Position numbers and translations under genes: made by a program | Shown: piece by piece, positions 21,590-33,700 of the stretch | Position numbering within the stretch: position 1 is the first letter of the stretch | Layout of the letters: each line of letters begins with the position of its first letter | The notes under the pieces: model-generated | Told to the model about the DNA's origin: nothing | What the model saw: the letters and a program-made list of their open reading frames with translations, nothing else | Database searches by the model: none | DNA from: Erodium maritimum | Taxonomy: Eukaryota > Streptophyta > Magnoliopsida > Geraniales > Geraniaceae | Reading direction: 5' to 3' | NCBI GenBank assembly: GCA_963921825.1 | Contig: OY997594.1 | Span: forward strand, 33,524,956-33,588,955 | Length of the DNA: 64,000 nt

Positions 21590-23200
21590 TAAAAACCCAA
21601 CATTTTTAAAGTAAAGCCGAAGGACAAGGACAAAAGAGCCCTCAATACAAAGAACAGAGCATTCCAACAGGAACCTCTAACTAACAACAATAAACTGAAA
21701 GGTTGGGTCTAACAAAAGCCTACACCAGAATATATCGAACATAAAGCAAACTAGTCAGGTCCTAGTACCTAAATTTTACAAACATGAAGCAACTAAACCT
21801 CAATGAAAAATCTAATAGCTAGATTTTACAACCCTGAAGCACTAAAGAAGTAAACAGGAAAGAGGTCTAAAACTTGAAATAAACTACCAAGAAAATCATA
21901 AAGTAGGAGGTCTACAAAACCCTGATTTTCCAACCATGAAGTCCAAAAAAGTCCACTTCGGACAGTAAATCCAAACCTAATTCGAACAAGTAAAAGAAAA
22001 TCTATCTCATCAAGACCAAAAATCCTAGCGAGTAATATGGTCGTCGACACACCAACAATCAACACTACTGAAACCACATAGATAAACAGATGGACAAACG
22101 CCACCGAAACACTTAAACCCTATAACTAAACCCAGACGACTTCCAAATAGGCCAAAAGACCAAAACCACTCGTCATGGACCAACACCACAACCGACGAGC
22201 CCCCACCAACAAGAGATGGGAAAACATAGAAATCGAACTGTATCTAGGATAAGGGAAAGTGAAAAGCTTTGAACAAGAACAGAAAAAAAAACAGGATAAG
22301 AGAGGGACCTTACTAAAGAACCAAGATTGGACTGTCAAATAACCGCTACACCACGAATCTGGTCAAGCTCCTTACCGATCTGTAGCAAGAGACAAGCAGA
22401 TCCAAACAACCAGCACCCCAAGCAGCAAAGAACTCCACTAGTCTTGAGCACTCCGAACCAGCACCAGAGAAACCAACATGTGGCCAACACCTACAACAAC
22501 TACATGAGAACGCCTCTACCAAATCCTCATGATCAACCAGTCAGGGTTGTGAAACACGTCCCACTACAAGATGAGGAGGGGACGACATGACTCACCGGAT
22601 GAACGACCGAGGAAGCAGCGAGACTCGAAGATCAGGCGGACCCGGGGAACAAGGGTCAACTAGAGCGCGCGTGAAGAGGACCACCAGCACCAGATCTGCT
22701 CCGGCAAGGATAGATCTGGCGAGCTCCCCCAACAAAGACACAAACCAGTAAGACCAAATCCCCACGCGACGACTGCTCTTCCAGATCTACAACAAGGGAA
22801 CCGGAGGAACCACTACCACAAGCAGAACAGAATCAACCGGCCAGAGACGACCCACACCGCTCCTCGCCAACAAACGACCAGAGCCCAAAACTCCAACCAC
22901 TAAAGCTTTGAAAGAAGCCAAAACAAGAACCTCAGAGAAAAGGCAAGACGAAGACCGAGAAGGATGAAGTCGACCAAGCAACACGCGACCGCCACACCCA
23001 TACCCATCTTCCACCACGCCACGACTGTGAGACCCGAACACCACCTGAAATGTGAAGAAATCAGGCGGAGGAAAGGCTTTGAAGGAAGAAGCAGGCCGAA
23101 AAGAAGAAGAGGAAGGAAGGGAAAAAGAGGAAAGAAGAAAGGGATGAAAGAGGCCTCCATCGGTGAAAGCCATGGCCGGAGCCACGGGTATCACTAGTGG
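21590..23200 (-). mobile_element. Probable LINE 3' region, minus strand
   Basis: In complement the block runs from a GC-rich, Ser/Leu/Val-rich stretch (22787-23194) through long T-rich untranslated sequence. It ends in 'ctttactttaaaaatgttggg' and an A/T tail at about 21590-21600, the look of a plant LINE 3' UTR. No RT is visible and I could not define a target duplication. agggtttaaattc on the left and agggtttgaaaga near 23237 are only partly alike. Confidence 0.35.
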
Positions 23201-23731
23201 AGGAGGAAGAAGAAAGGCGGCAGCTTCAAGTTGTAGGGTTTGAAAGAGTTTTACCGAGAGAGTTCATGGTTTAGATTATATCGCTAGAAAATCGGCTCTC
23301 TCATTAGTACTAGAGAGGAGCTTGTTGACGATGGAAGAAAAGCTAAGCTGTGAAAGTAGCATGAGAGCTGATTTATTGTGATTCCAGGTAAGTCCAGACT
23401 TTATCTCCGTGGTAGGAGTTTTAGATAGTTCAGATGGGAGGGAGTCCCCATCTAAGGATGATGTGAGAAGACGATGGTAGCAATCATGGATAGATTCAGA
23501 GACGTAGTAGAGCAATAAATAGTCCGAGACTAGGACTTTTGGGCTATGAAGAAGATGTTTTTAGACACTCAAGCGTTTTCCCTCGATCTATATCCATACG
23601 AGCAAGTGATTCCACCACCGAAACTATACTAGAAGCTCTTGAACGTTTCACTCTTGTTTACTTTTTGAGGTCGTCGAAAATTGCAGCAATAATGCTTGTG
23701 ATTTTTGCCCCTATAGTGTCTTATTTATAAG
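23201..23731. other. Spacer upstream of copia element
   Basis: No supported gene. The last five bases (23727-23731, ataag) are the left target duplication of the copia element. Confidence 0.5.
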
Positions 23732-23882
23732 TGTTAGAGATAGACTTGTATCAGAGTTTGAACACAATCAAACTCTGTGATATATCATCTGTATATTTTG
23801 AATAAGTTACCTTATCTGTAACGTTGTACAAATATACCAAAGGAAATTAATAAACGGACGGTTGAAATCCCAAAAGCTTTCA
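23732..23882 (+). repeat. Copia 5' LTR, 151 bp
   Basis: Starts TGTTAGAG and ends GCTTTCA, directly before the primer-binding site. Its last 48 bp recur at 26767-26814 with few differences. Confidence 0.9.
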
Positions 23883-23894
23883 TGGTATCAGAGC
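23883..23894 (+). other. Primer-binding site (initiator tRNA-Met)
   Basis: tggtatcagagc directly follows the 5' LTR and is complementary to the 3' end of plant initiator tRNA-Met. Confidence 0.95.
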
Positions 23895-24107
23895 CCAAAT
23901 CTCGATTACCTTCTTCACTCTTCCGCTCCAATCTAAATTCTTCTCAATCGCAGTACTCCAATTACTGCGTCGTCCTTATCACTATTCTGCTTCTGTTTTT
24001 GCGATACGTACGAAGTTATTCCCTCTTCTGCGATCTCCCCTTGCAGCAACCTCTGGTTTGCGATCTCCCATTGTAGCTGCTACTCGTTTCTGTTGCTTCA
24101 TCAAGTC

Positions 24108-26849
24108 ATGGCTGATCCTCGTCTCTACCCAGCCCTAATGGTGACCAACATTCGCGGCGCCATCCCCATCACTTTAGAGATGGACAAGGGATCTTATTCC
24201 TCATGGGCCGAGTTATTTAAGATTCATTGTCGGGTGAATCGTGTTCTTCATCACATCTTGCCGACCATCGCCCCGAGCTATAGCTCGCCTGCTGCTGCCC
24301 AATCTGAGGCCCCAGCTGAAGTCACAGAGTCGCAGACGACTCAGGTCACCAAAGACACGGACACGACCACGGATTCAGACGCACCTCCTACTGCCTAGAG
24401 CACCGACTCTCCGCCAGCCACTTCTACAGCGTCTGGTTCCTCTGTTGCTTCTCATTCGGATGTTCCTAATGACATTTGGGATCGTCTCGATGCGACAGTA
24501 CTACAATGGATATATGGTACGATCTCTAACGATCTTTTGCAAACCATTATTTCTCCGGATTGTACTGTTGCACAAGCCTGGAATTCTCTCCGGCTCATCT
24601 TTCAGGACAATAAACACTCTCGAACGGTGTATCTTGAGCACCAATTTTCAGCTGTTAAATTGGACAATTATACTAATGTGTCTAGCTATTGTCAAGAGCT
24701 GAAACAAATTGCAGATCAATTGACTGACATGGGTGCTCCGGTGACCAATAATCGGTTAGTTCTGCAGATGGTTGCGGGACTATCGGAGCCGTATGACAAT
24801 GTTGCTACTCTTCTGCAGCAAAGTGACCCGCTTCCCCCGTTCTATGAAGCCCGATCGCGGCTTGTACTAGAGGAGACTCGTAAGTTGAAGCAATATGCAG
24901 CTTCAGCATTGCCCAACTCTGCACTTCATGTTCAATCCACTGGACCTGTTGCTCGAGAGGTGTTTGATCGTACATCTGCAAGGAATTCCACTCGGGGTCG
25001 TGATCACACCCGTGGACGTCGTCAGCAGACCAAGGGCACACGAGGTCCAGCCCGCCCCTCATCTCGGGCTCCTATTGGTTGGCTTGTCCAGCCACCACAG
25101 CTTTGGGCCGGTCCGCCTTCAGCATACTGGAACGGACAGCAATATGTATGGGCTGGGCCGCCGAACTGGGCCCAGCATACACAGCAGCAGCTTCCCTCTT
25201 GGTCCGGTCAGCAATCAAACCCGCTACCTCCATGCCCATATCTGACCAGTCCAGGTCAATGGGTCCGGGCCCCAGTTTCTTCTCACACTCAGCAGGGAGT
25301 GTTGGGCTCAAGGCCCACTATGCAGAATCAGGCACATGTTGCCATTCCGACCGACATCTCTACTGTTATGGCTAATCTGTCTATGCAGCATCAGCCTTCT
25401 GATGGACAATGGTACATGGACTCCAGAGCATCGTCCCATATGACAGCGAATTCAGGTACTTTGCGATCTTATGTTAATTCGAGCATTTCTCGTTCAGTTA
25501 TTGTGGGTGATGGTAATCACATTCCTATTTCCGGTTACGGTAAAGCATATTTATTTCCGTCTCATCCCCAATATACCCCGAATGATGTTATCCATGCACC
25601 TAAACTAGTTAAAAATTTAGTTTCTGTACGCCGATTTGTTCGTGATAATAATGCCTCGATAGAATTTGACCCACTTGGTTTCTCTGTGAAGGATTTTCGG
25701 ACGGGTCATCCGGTTTTGAGATGCAATAGCACAGGCGACTTGTATCCCGTCACACCTAATGTGTCGTCTCATTTCTCATTTCCATTTTCAGCATCAATTA
25801 CAATGTCCCCGGAGTTGTGGCATTCTCGTTTGGGTCATCCGGGAGCACCAGTTTTTCATTCTCTTCGTAGTAATAAACTCATTGGGTGTACGCATGATTT
25901 TAATTCTGTTTGCCAATCTTGTGTACTTGGAAAATATATTAAATTGCCATTTCAAAATTCGTCATCACATACTTATGCGCCTTTTGATATTGTACATGCA
26001 GACTTGTGGACTTCTCCTGTTTTAAGTAATTCCAGGCATAAATATTATTCGGTTTTATTGGATGATTTCACAAGTTTTGTATGGACTTTTCCCTTAGGCA
26101 AGAAATCTGACGTTTTCAAAGTGTTCCAATCCTTTGCTGCTTATGTCTCCACACAGTTCGGCTCCACCATTAAGTGTTTCCAATGCGATAATGGAAAGGA
26201 GTTCGACAACTCAGGATTTCGCACTTTTGGCGCCTCCTCCGGTTTGGTCTTTCGGTTCTCGTGTCCTCACACCTCTTCTCAAAACAGTCGTGCTGAACGG
26301 AAAATTCGGAGTCTCAATAATATGGTCCGTACACTGCTTATTCATGCATCCATTCCACCTACTTATTGGTCCTATGCTTTATCTATGTCTACATACTTAT
26401 CAAACATCCTCCCAACTAAAGTGCTTAATTTTTCATCTCCCACATTTGCACTCTTTCATCGTACTCCTTCGTACTCTCATCTTCGTATATTTGGATGTTT
26501 ATGTTATCCCCTGTTTCCATCTACTTCTATTAATAAATTGCAGGCTCGTTCCACTCCTTGTGTCTTTTTCGGATATCCTTCCAACCATAGAGGGTACATT
26601 TGTTTTGATTTCAATACAAATAAAATAATTATTTCGAGGCATGTATTGTTCGATGAATCGGTTTTACCTTTTGCTTCCACTAGTACCCCACCCTCAACCA
26701 CATATGACTTCCTCACTGAGCCTGAAGCCCAACGATACCACCTCCTATTCGGCCCACCTTCCTCCAACCAAAGAAAATTAATAAACGGACGGTTGAAATC
26801 CCAAAAGCTTTCAATAAGAATTGATTTCTCTTATATCAAGTTCAAATAG
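24108..26849 (+). pseudogene. Copia gag-protease-integrase polyprotein, truncated
   Basis: One reading frame from the ATG at 24108, broken by a single TAG at 24396-24398. The Gag part has YSSWAELFKIHC and LKQIADQLTDMGAP (UBN2-type gag). No CCHC knuckle is seen. The protease motif is WYMDSRASSHMT: the expected DSGA is DSRA, so the catalytic loop Gly is Arg. The integrase N-terminal zinc region has LWHSRLGHP and CQSCVLGK. The core has HADLW (D), CDNGKEF (D) and AERK (E), all three acidic residues kept. The frame ends HVLFDESVLPF and then runs into the 3' LTR remnant, with RT and RNase H gone. Confidence 0.9.
26767..26814 (+). repeat. Remnant of copia 3' LTR, 48 bp
   Basis: Matches the last 48 bp of the 5' LTR (23835-23882). 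It is joined to integrase coding at a point where both sides read ccaa.caaag-like sequence, suggesting a short-homology deletion. Confidence 0.85.
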
Positions 26850-27041
26850 AATTAGGAAACTTGTAAAATGAGGAATTATAAAAAAAAAGTCTTACGATTC
26901 CCTTTTTTGTAGACGATTCTAGCATTATCTTTTATTTTCCTTATTTTAATTAAATAAATAAAATTACCAAATATACATAAATATATGTCTGGGCCGAAAT
27001 CACTATTCACAACATGAATAGTGAATTTCGGCCTAGCCCAT

Positions 27042-27081
27042 TTATATTACATTTTTTTATCAGAGAGAAATTATATTACAT
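27042..27081 (-). mobile_element. 18-bp LINE 3'-tail insertion with 11-bp TSD
   Basis: ttatattacat occurs at 27042-27052 and 27071-27081. Between them lie only 18 bp, ttttttatcagagagaaa. The same sequence begins the larger LINE 3' region at 27186, so this looks like an extremely 5'-truncated LINE insertion on the minus strand. Confidence 0.6.
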
Positions 27082-27185
27082 ATTTTAATGATTTATTTGA
27101 TGTAAATAAATACTATGTAAATCATTTAAATAACTACTAATAATGACATCATCTCATGAATAAGTAATTAAATAAGTAGGTTTAT

Positions 27186-27650
27186 TATATTTTTTATCAG
27201 AGAGAAATAAATTTATAAACGAAGCAAAAGAAGCAGAGTAAAGCACCCGTAAACTTGAAACGAGATGGGCCTGAAACATCAATAGCAAAAGAAGAAAAGG
27301 AGAATTACAATAGTGATCCCAATAGGACTAGAAGAACCGATACTATAATGAGGACTCAAAGTTGTTTCAATCTTCTTGAAGTCTTCCTCAGCCTAGCCTC
27401 TATAGCGAACCCCTAAGCTTTATGCAAATTTCGCTACAGTGTGAGTGATACTCTCCCCTGTATGACCATCAATCAATTGCGAGGAAAATCCTGAAAAAAC
27501 ATCTAGTTGAGGGAGGGCATCACCATCACCATCAGAAGTGGTGGAGGGGATGAATCCAAGAAACAGGCGATAATTGGAAGACGCTGAGGCGAGGAATGGC
27601 CCGAGGAAACTCCCGAGAGGGGAAAGGCGTTAGTGGTATCAAATATAATT
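27186..27650 (-). mobile_element. LINE 3' fragment, minus strand
   Basis: In complement this ends '...tttataaatttatttctctctgataaaaaa', a plant L1-type 3' UTR. The 5' limit and target duplication are not defined, and there is no coding. Confidence 0.45.
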
Positions 27651-28134
27651 TCCCTTATTTATTTAAGTTGGACCTCAAAGGTCCAATTTCGTGATGGACT
27701 TTACTCTTTTGTGTGTGACCCTTTAGGTTTTACATTACACTAGTAGTGATGCCGAAATTTACATTTCATCCACAAGTTATTGGTAACTTTTAGCAAGACC
27801 CATAACCACCAAGTATTGCTGAGCCATATAAATTTGACTTTTATCTTTGTCATAACCTGTTACTTCAAGTATCCTTATCCTTTTTCGTTTTGGCAACGTC
27901 ATGATAGGCATGGAAGCGTCATCCTTGTTCTTGTTTAGTCTATGCATTTCTTGATCTTGAGTTTAGATTGGAAGTGTCAAATTCTTTTGTTCACTTGCAT
28001 GGGCATGCATTTTGTTTTACAAGCCTTACTCGCCAAGACGGGACTTATGACATCTTACTTGTATTGAAAAAGAAAAATCTCATGCTGATCATCCATATAT
28101 CTCATATGTATGTATTCATATATGAGCACAACCT
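27651..28134. other. Intergenic, nothing recognised
   Basis: AT-rich sequence without a supported gene, up to the 9-bp target duplication of the next element. Confidence 0.5.
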
Positions 28135-28311
28135 TTATTACTAGGGTAAACTACAAATGCATACCCTGAAGTTGTCATGTTTAACCGATGATTACCCTGA
28201 AGTTTAAAGTTAACTGATGCATACCCCAAAGTTTCAACTCGTAACTGAAAACCCCTTCCGCCAATCAAATACGTCAATTTACTGTTCATTTAAAAAAAAC
28301 CCAAAATGCCC

Positions 28312-28315
<4 letters not shown>

Positions 28316-28352
<37 letters not shown>
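28316..28352. repeat. (AT)n microsatellite
   Basis: About 37 bp of alternating AT inside the long-TIR element. Confidence 0.95.
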
Positions 28353-28355
<3 letters not shown>

Positions 28356-28419
28356 TTTATTTTAATAATAAATCTAATTTTATTTTATTATAAAACACAA
28401 ATTATATCAGATTTGTTCC

Positions 28420-28860
28420 TCTCTCAATACCCCTCGTCCCTCAAGTATCAACAGAAAACAAAACCTAGCCTCCACAGAACCCTCGAGCTCCACACCTCCG
28501 ATCGGCAACCTTCCCCCCCTGTGCACATTTCTCTTTAGTCCTTGATTTGTTTTGAACTCCTAACCATATCTAGTGGTAGATTGGGAGTTTAGATGGGAAG
28601 TACTCCATTTACACCCCTAGGAAGTATCGATATTGTTTGGGGATCCCATGGAAGGATCTATTAAACATCGGCGTCGATCTCCGCTTCTCCCTCCCACAAA
28701 CCCACGCCGGCGTTGATTTTTGTCATGACCTCAACCGGCCCGAGCTCTTGCACATGAACTCCATCTCCGGCCCGATATCCTGTAGATTCGGCGGTGGCGA
28801 GCTCATCACCTCCGCCGCACCTCCATGGAAGCCGCCATCCTCTTAGGGTTTCATCTTGAA
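28420..28860 (+). other. Possible captured gene fragment in Mutator-like element
   Basis: GC-richer than the AT-rich arms. It holds a 69-codon plus frame (28637-28846) and antisense frames, none recognised. This compositional contrast is what Pack-MULE captures show, but the donor is unknown. Confidence 0.35.
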
Positions 28861-29696
28861 GCTTCATTTTTTACATTTTATTTGTATTTATTTTGGATTT
28901 TCGTTTCAGATTTGGGGATTTTGAGGTTTTGACAGTGTTTAGGAATTAAGATTTGGAGAATCATTGGAGCTTGGTTGTTGTATGAAGATGGTTGAGGCTT
29001 TGGTAGGATTTTATTTGGTTGCATTTGATTTTTGTGATGGTGTATGATTGAGGTTGGAATGGTGAGACTTGCTGGAACTTGTTGGGGATGCGGATCCAAA
29101 CCGATGAAGAGCAGAAAAATTAAAAATAAAAGAATAATTAGTAAAAAATTATAATAAAATTGATATCTCAGATCTATATTAAAAATAACAAAATGAATTT
29201 ACAAAATTAATAAAAAAAAAAGAAATTGAATAATTAATCTCATTTGTATATGCTATTAAAAAAATTAAAAGTGATTTTTTTATCAAAAAAAATATTTCTA
29301 TATAAAAACATAGCTTTATAATTAAAATTGATTATTTTAAAAGGATTCTTAGAAAATGAAAACTGATTTTAAAAAAATAAAACTGATTTATAAAAATAAA
29401 AGTCTGATTTTTTATAATAAATAAAAACAATTAAAGAAAATTAATGAAAAAAGAATTAGAAAGTGAATAATGTTTAGGTTAGAAGGTATGGGGTAAAAAA
29501 TTGAGTGACAGTTGAGTGTATTTTGGGTAATTAAAAAAAGGTAACAAAATTTGGATGGAAAAGTGGACGAAAGGAGTTTTTGGTTAAGACATGAAACTTT
29601 AGGGTATGTATTAGTTAAAAAAAAATACTTAAGGGTATACATCAGTAAATCGTGCATACTTAAAGGTATGCATTTGTAGTTTTCCCTTATTACTAT

Positions 29697-30778
29697 ATTG
29701 TCAAGAATAACGTTTGATTGTGTTAAGGACATGAGTCAACATATATAGATAATATAGTGGTCTCATGGTTTTAGGACTAAGGTTTACGGTTGGAAGTTTG
29801 AGATACACTCATGTCTCATGTTTTATGAATTATTCTGAAGGCAGGTCATCTAATGTCAAAACTATTTCGACATCAGTGATGTTGACTCATATCTCTATAT
29901 GCATGCTCAGTAAATATGACCATCCAATCAATCGTCACACTAGTTTTAAGTATCGCTTTAGGCTAGGGATGAACGAATAGCCACACTCCTTTATTTCTAA
30001 GAGTTGTACTATCGGAAAACGACGCCCGATGTCCTAGAAAGAGCGGTATATTCAAATAGTTAACATTACAACTTAATGGCAATAAAATGTTTATCAACTT
30101 TTATTAATCACAAATGACTTTGTAATACGTCAATGTGAATTGTGCTAGGGCATAAAACCCAACAAACGTCCTCTAACCCAATTCTAGCATATAAACCCAA
30201 GGATTGTTGAGTCGGTCAATTGTTCTTAGCCAATATTAGGATGCCTGAAAAGGCCATAGATTTCAACAATGACAATCTAAATCTTCATAGTTGAATTCCT
30301 TTCAGTTTGCCATGTATATGTGCTTAAGACTTGGTCAATAATATTGGTGACATGGCAGTCATCCTTACCCCTAGCAGTAGCAGTAGCAAGGATGGATTCT
30401 GTCTGTAGCTGTAAATATATGGACACATACAGCTCTACCAAGAAATATATTTATCTGTAGCTATGCATCATTTTATAATACTATCTTTGAATAAACTATA
30501 TTTTAAATTGTCATAGAAATTAACTTACTTGTTGGCACAAGACATAGAGAGACAGAACAGAGGGCAAATAAAGACAGGCAGATTCTTGATATTACAGCAA
30601 CCAAGTGTCATCCTTGTTAGATTCTTTGGAACAGCCGGATGATCACGACCCAGCATCGTCTTGTCCAATGGGTCGCTTCGATTTCATCGTGAAACTTAAA
30701 TTTAATCTCCTATTTTCTTCTCTACCCATTGCTCTTGCTCTCATACCCATTCACCAACTCTAAGTGTAAGTGTTTGGG
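29697..30778. other. Upstream region of the clamp-loader-like gene
   Basis: No gene supported. It should contain the promoter and 5' leader of the gene starting at 30779. No distinct TATA box could be assigned. Confidence 0.5.
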
Positions 30779-33700
30779 ATGGAGAATCTGCAGCGGTATA
30801 GCAGGTCCTCCAAGCAGAGACGGAGTGGGTACGAACCATCTGACACCGAGACTGACTGGCACGACACTCCAAGACATGAGTACACCTGGAAGAACGATCG
30901 GAGAAACACCAGCCCCATGCCAGTGAACCGGAGGAGGCACAGCAAGTCACCATACAAGCAACACAGAGATGATGCTCCCAAACCCACTTGTGATGTTCGT
31001 AGGAGTGTTAGTCCCTTCGCAAAGCCCGAGAGGCAAAGACATGTTTCTCCTTACAAAGACCCCAAGCTAGATGATGATCCAATGATTCAGAAACCAAGGC
31101 GACCAGTTAGTGCTCAAAGATTGAGGGCTAGAGAGAATGGTCATACTCATACTCATACAGAACAAACACGGGAGAGGACCCCTTCTCCCATGCCAAGAAC
31201 AGTCAAGGGGCCTTCTGTAGGAGAAATCAATGAAATGATTGCCAATGCAAAGCTTTCTAAAACCCCCCCTAACAAAACTCTCTTATTTGAAAGCACAGAC
31301 TCCATTGCACCTGGTGACATCTTCTTCTCTCATGACTACAAACTGCACACCAACACTACTCCTCCAGCCCGCTTTACCACGCTGTTCCGCAATGATTCTA
31401 CCCCTCATCCCAAAACTGCACCCAATGCTCGTTTCGAGGGCAATACAAAAGTGACCTCCACTTGTGCTCTGAGCAGGCAGAGCAGTGATGTCATGAGTAG
31501 TGGGAGTAGCAAGAAGAGTTATGGCAGCGGCCGCACTACTGAGAGCATGAGAAAGTTCGCGGCCAACAGACAGAAAAGCCAGTCAGAACCCTGGTTTGCT
31601 TGTATGAGGAGACCTTGCATTACCTCAAAACAAGCAGAAAGCAAGCCATCATTTGATGAATCTACATTCATCCAGAAAGCCTTTGTTGTTGAGAGTCTGA
31701 GGGAATTTTGGGCTGACAAGCATCGACCTGGTTCCTTAAATGGATTCACTTGCCATAAACAAGAAGCTCAACTTCTCAAACATCTTGTAAGTTGCTTGAA
31801 TAAATTAGACCTTTTTCTGCAATTGTATTCACTTTCACACTCCTACCATTAGTTGTAAGTATCCTTCATTTCAGCACTAGCATGTACTAAGTTGATACTT
31901 TTGTATCTTGTCAGGTATCCCAGGATATTTTCCCTCATATTTTGTTCAAGGGACCAGCTGGTTCAGGGAAAAAAGCCCTCACAATGGCCCTTCTACGAGA
32001 AGTTTATGGTGATCCATCATGGAATGTAGGTTTCTAGTTTATCAATGCAATAATTGCTTGATCTTGGACACTTGAGCTGACTTTTCCTAGTTACTTTGCA
32101 GATATCGCATGATTTGAGATACTTCCAAATTCAGGTACGAGGATTCTGCTATGCATTCTGACTTATCTCTTTGTAACCACTTGATAAGCATCTTAGGACC
32201 TCCACCTATCAGCTTAAGCTTTTAGGTAGATGGGGCTTCAACACTTAATGAGACTCAGACACAAGAACTATACCTGTTGGGTGCTTTACATTGATATGAT
32301 TGAGCTGTCTCATCTCTCTTCGGGGAATATCACTCATCAGATTATTATAGATGATTGTTCTATTTGGATGGGTTCACCGCTCAGCACTGGTTTTCCGAGC
32401 TGAAAAAACAAAAAGAACAGCTAAGTTGGATTTATAAAACACGCATAAATTATAGTGGAGGTGTCTTATAATGTAGCGTGAATAAAATAGTTACTAACGA
32501 TGTCTGATCTTAAGGATCTGGGGCTCATATTATTTGCTTCCTTACTGACAGGAAAAAAGATCAGCACAAGTAGCTGTACCTTTAGCTTCCAGTGCTCACC
32601 ATATGGAACTCAATGTAAACTTTGAACTAAATGCTAGTTATGCATTAATGGCTTTAGTTAAGGAAATATGCAGCAACCATGCAATAAGTCCCGAAGTCAG
32701 CAATGTTAATTTCAAGGCAGATTGCAAAGGTTTGGTTCTTACCTAAGCATTCAGTACGTAGTCTGGAACATTTGTACGGTAGCTAACTGTATCATCTTAA
32801 TTCCCGATGTCAGTGATGGTTCTCTATGGGGTTGACAAAGCTGCAGAAAGTATCCAGCACCTGATAAAATGGATAATGGATTGCTACACAGACGCTTGTA
32901 AACTCATATTATGTTGTGAAGACGATATAAACATCCTCGATTCAGTGAAAAGTCGCTGCAAAATTATTAAAGTTGATGCTCCTGTAACTCATGAAGTAAG
33001 TGCACATGCTTATATTGATTGAATGAATGCATTTACAATATATAACGCTCACTTGTATTTGTGTGAAACATACTCTCTTGTTTAACTACATAAGTTGTGA
33101 ATTTCCCGCCATGATAGATCATGGAGGTCCTTATTCAGATAGCAAGGAAGGAGGATTTTGATCTACCCATGAGCTTTGCTGCCAAGATTGCAACAAAATC
33201 GAAGCAGAACCTGAGAAAAGCAATCATGGCTCTTGAGGCATGCAAAGCAAACAAGTAGGAAAATAAGTATTTCTTTGTACCAATTTCAATAACAAAAATA
33301 CATACACTTACTCGAGATGATGTGCAACACAGATATCCTTTTCTTGATGACCAACCAATTCCATTTGGATGGGAAGAGGTCTTGGTGGAACTTGCTGCGG
33401 AAATCCTGGCTGACCCATCAACCAAGAGGTAGATGAAGTTGATCAAAATTTCAATCATGGATCCTCTTTGTATTCATATACTTAATATCAACTTTTTTTT
33501 TAACAGATTATTTGACGTACGAGGAAAGTTTCAAAAGCTTCTTGTGGATTTTGTGCACCCTAAATTGATTCTCCAGGTGATAGATATTTCAGTTGCCAAA
33601 AAGCAATTATGCTCCCAGAACAAATCTTAATTCTTGAGAAATTTACATCCAATATGCAGAAGCTTGTGGAAGAATTCCTCAAGAAAATCGATGCTAGTTT

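Larger units (their letters stand above)
23732..26814 (+). mobile_element. Ty1/copia retrotransposon with RT deleted
   Basis: The 3,083-bp element is flanked by ataag at 23727-23731 and 26815-26819. The 5' LTR is 151 bp (TGTTAG...TTTCA), followed at once by a tRNA-iMet primer site. The gag, protease and integrase frame is present. Everything from the end of integrase through RT, RNase H and most of the 3' LTR is missing, leaving only the last 48 bp of that LTR. The intact target duplication shows that a normal insertion lost its interior later, or integrated already deleted. Confidence 0.9.
28144..29687. mobile_element. Long-TIR Mutator-like element 1, 9-bp TSD
   Basis: A 1,544-bp element with inverted ends of about 130 bp. 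The left starts gggtaaactacaaatgcata, and the right in complement starts gggaaaactacaaatgcata. ttattacta flanks it at 28135-28143 and 29688-29696. Long TIRs with a 9-bp duplication fit Mutator-like elements. Subterminal 'taccctgaagtt' motifs repeat within each arm. The interior has an (AT)n run and a GC-richer block (28420-28860) that could be captured gene DNA. No transposase is present. Confidence 0.85.

Noticed and set aside
23276-23515. LINE RNase H fragment on the minus strand
   Set aside because: The 79-codon frame has no recognisable RNase H motif. The resemblance was too vague to support.
33253-33257. Premature stop (aacaagtag) in the clamp-loader-like gene
   Set aside because: The tag belongs to the intron donor gtagga. 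Splicing 33254 to 33333 gives a continuous frame (CKANKYPFLDDQ).
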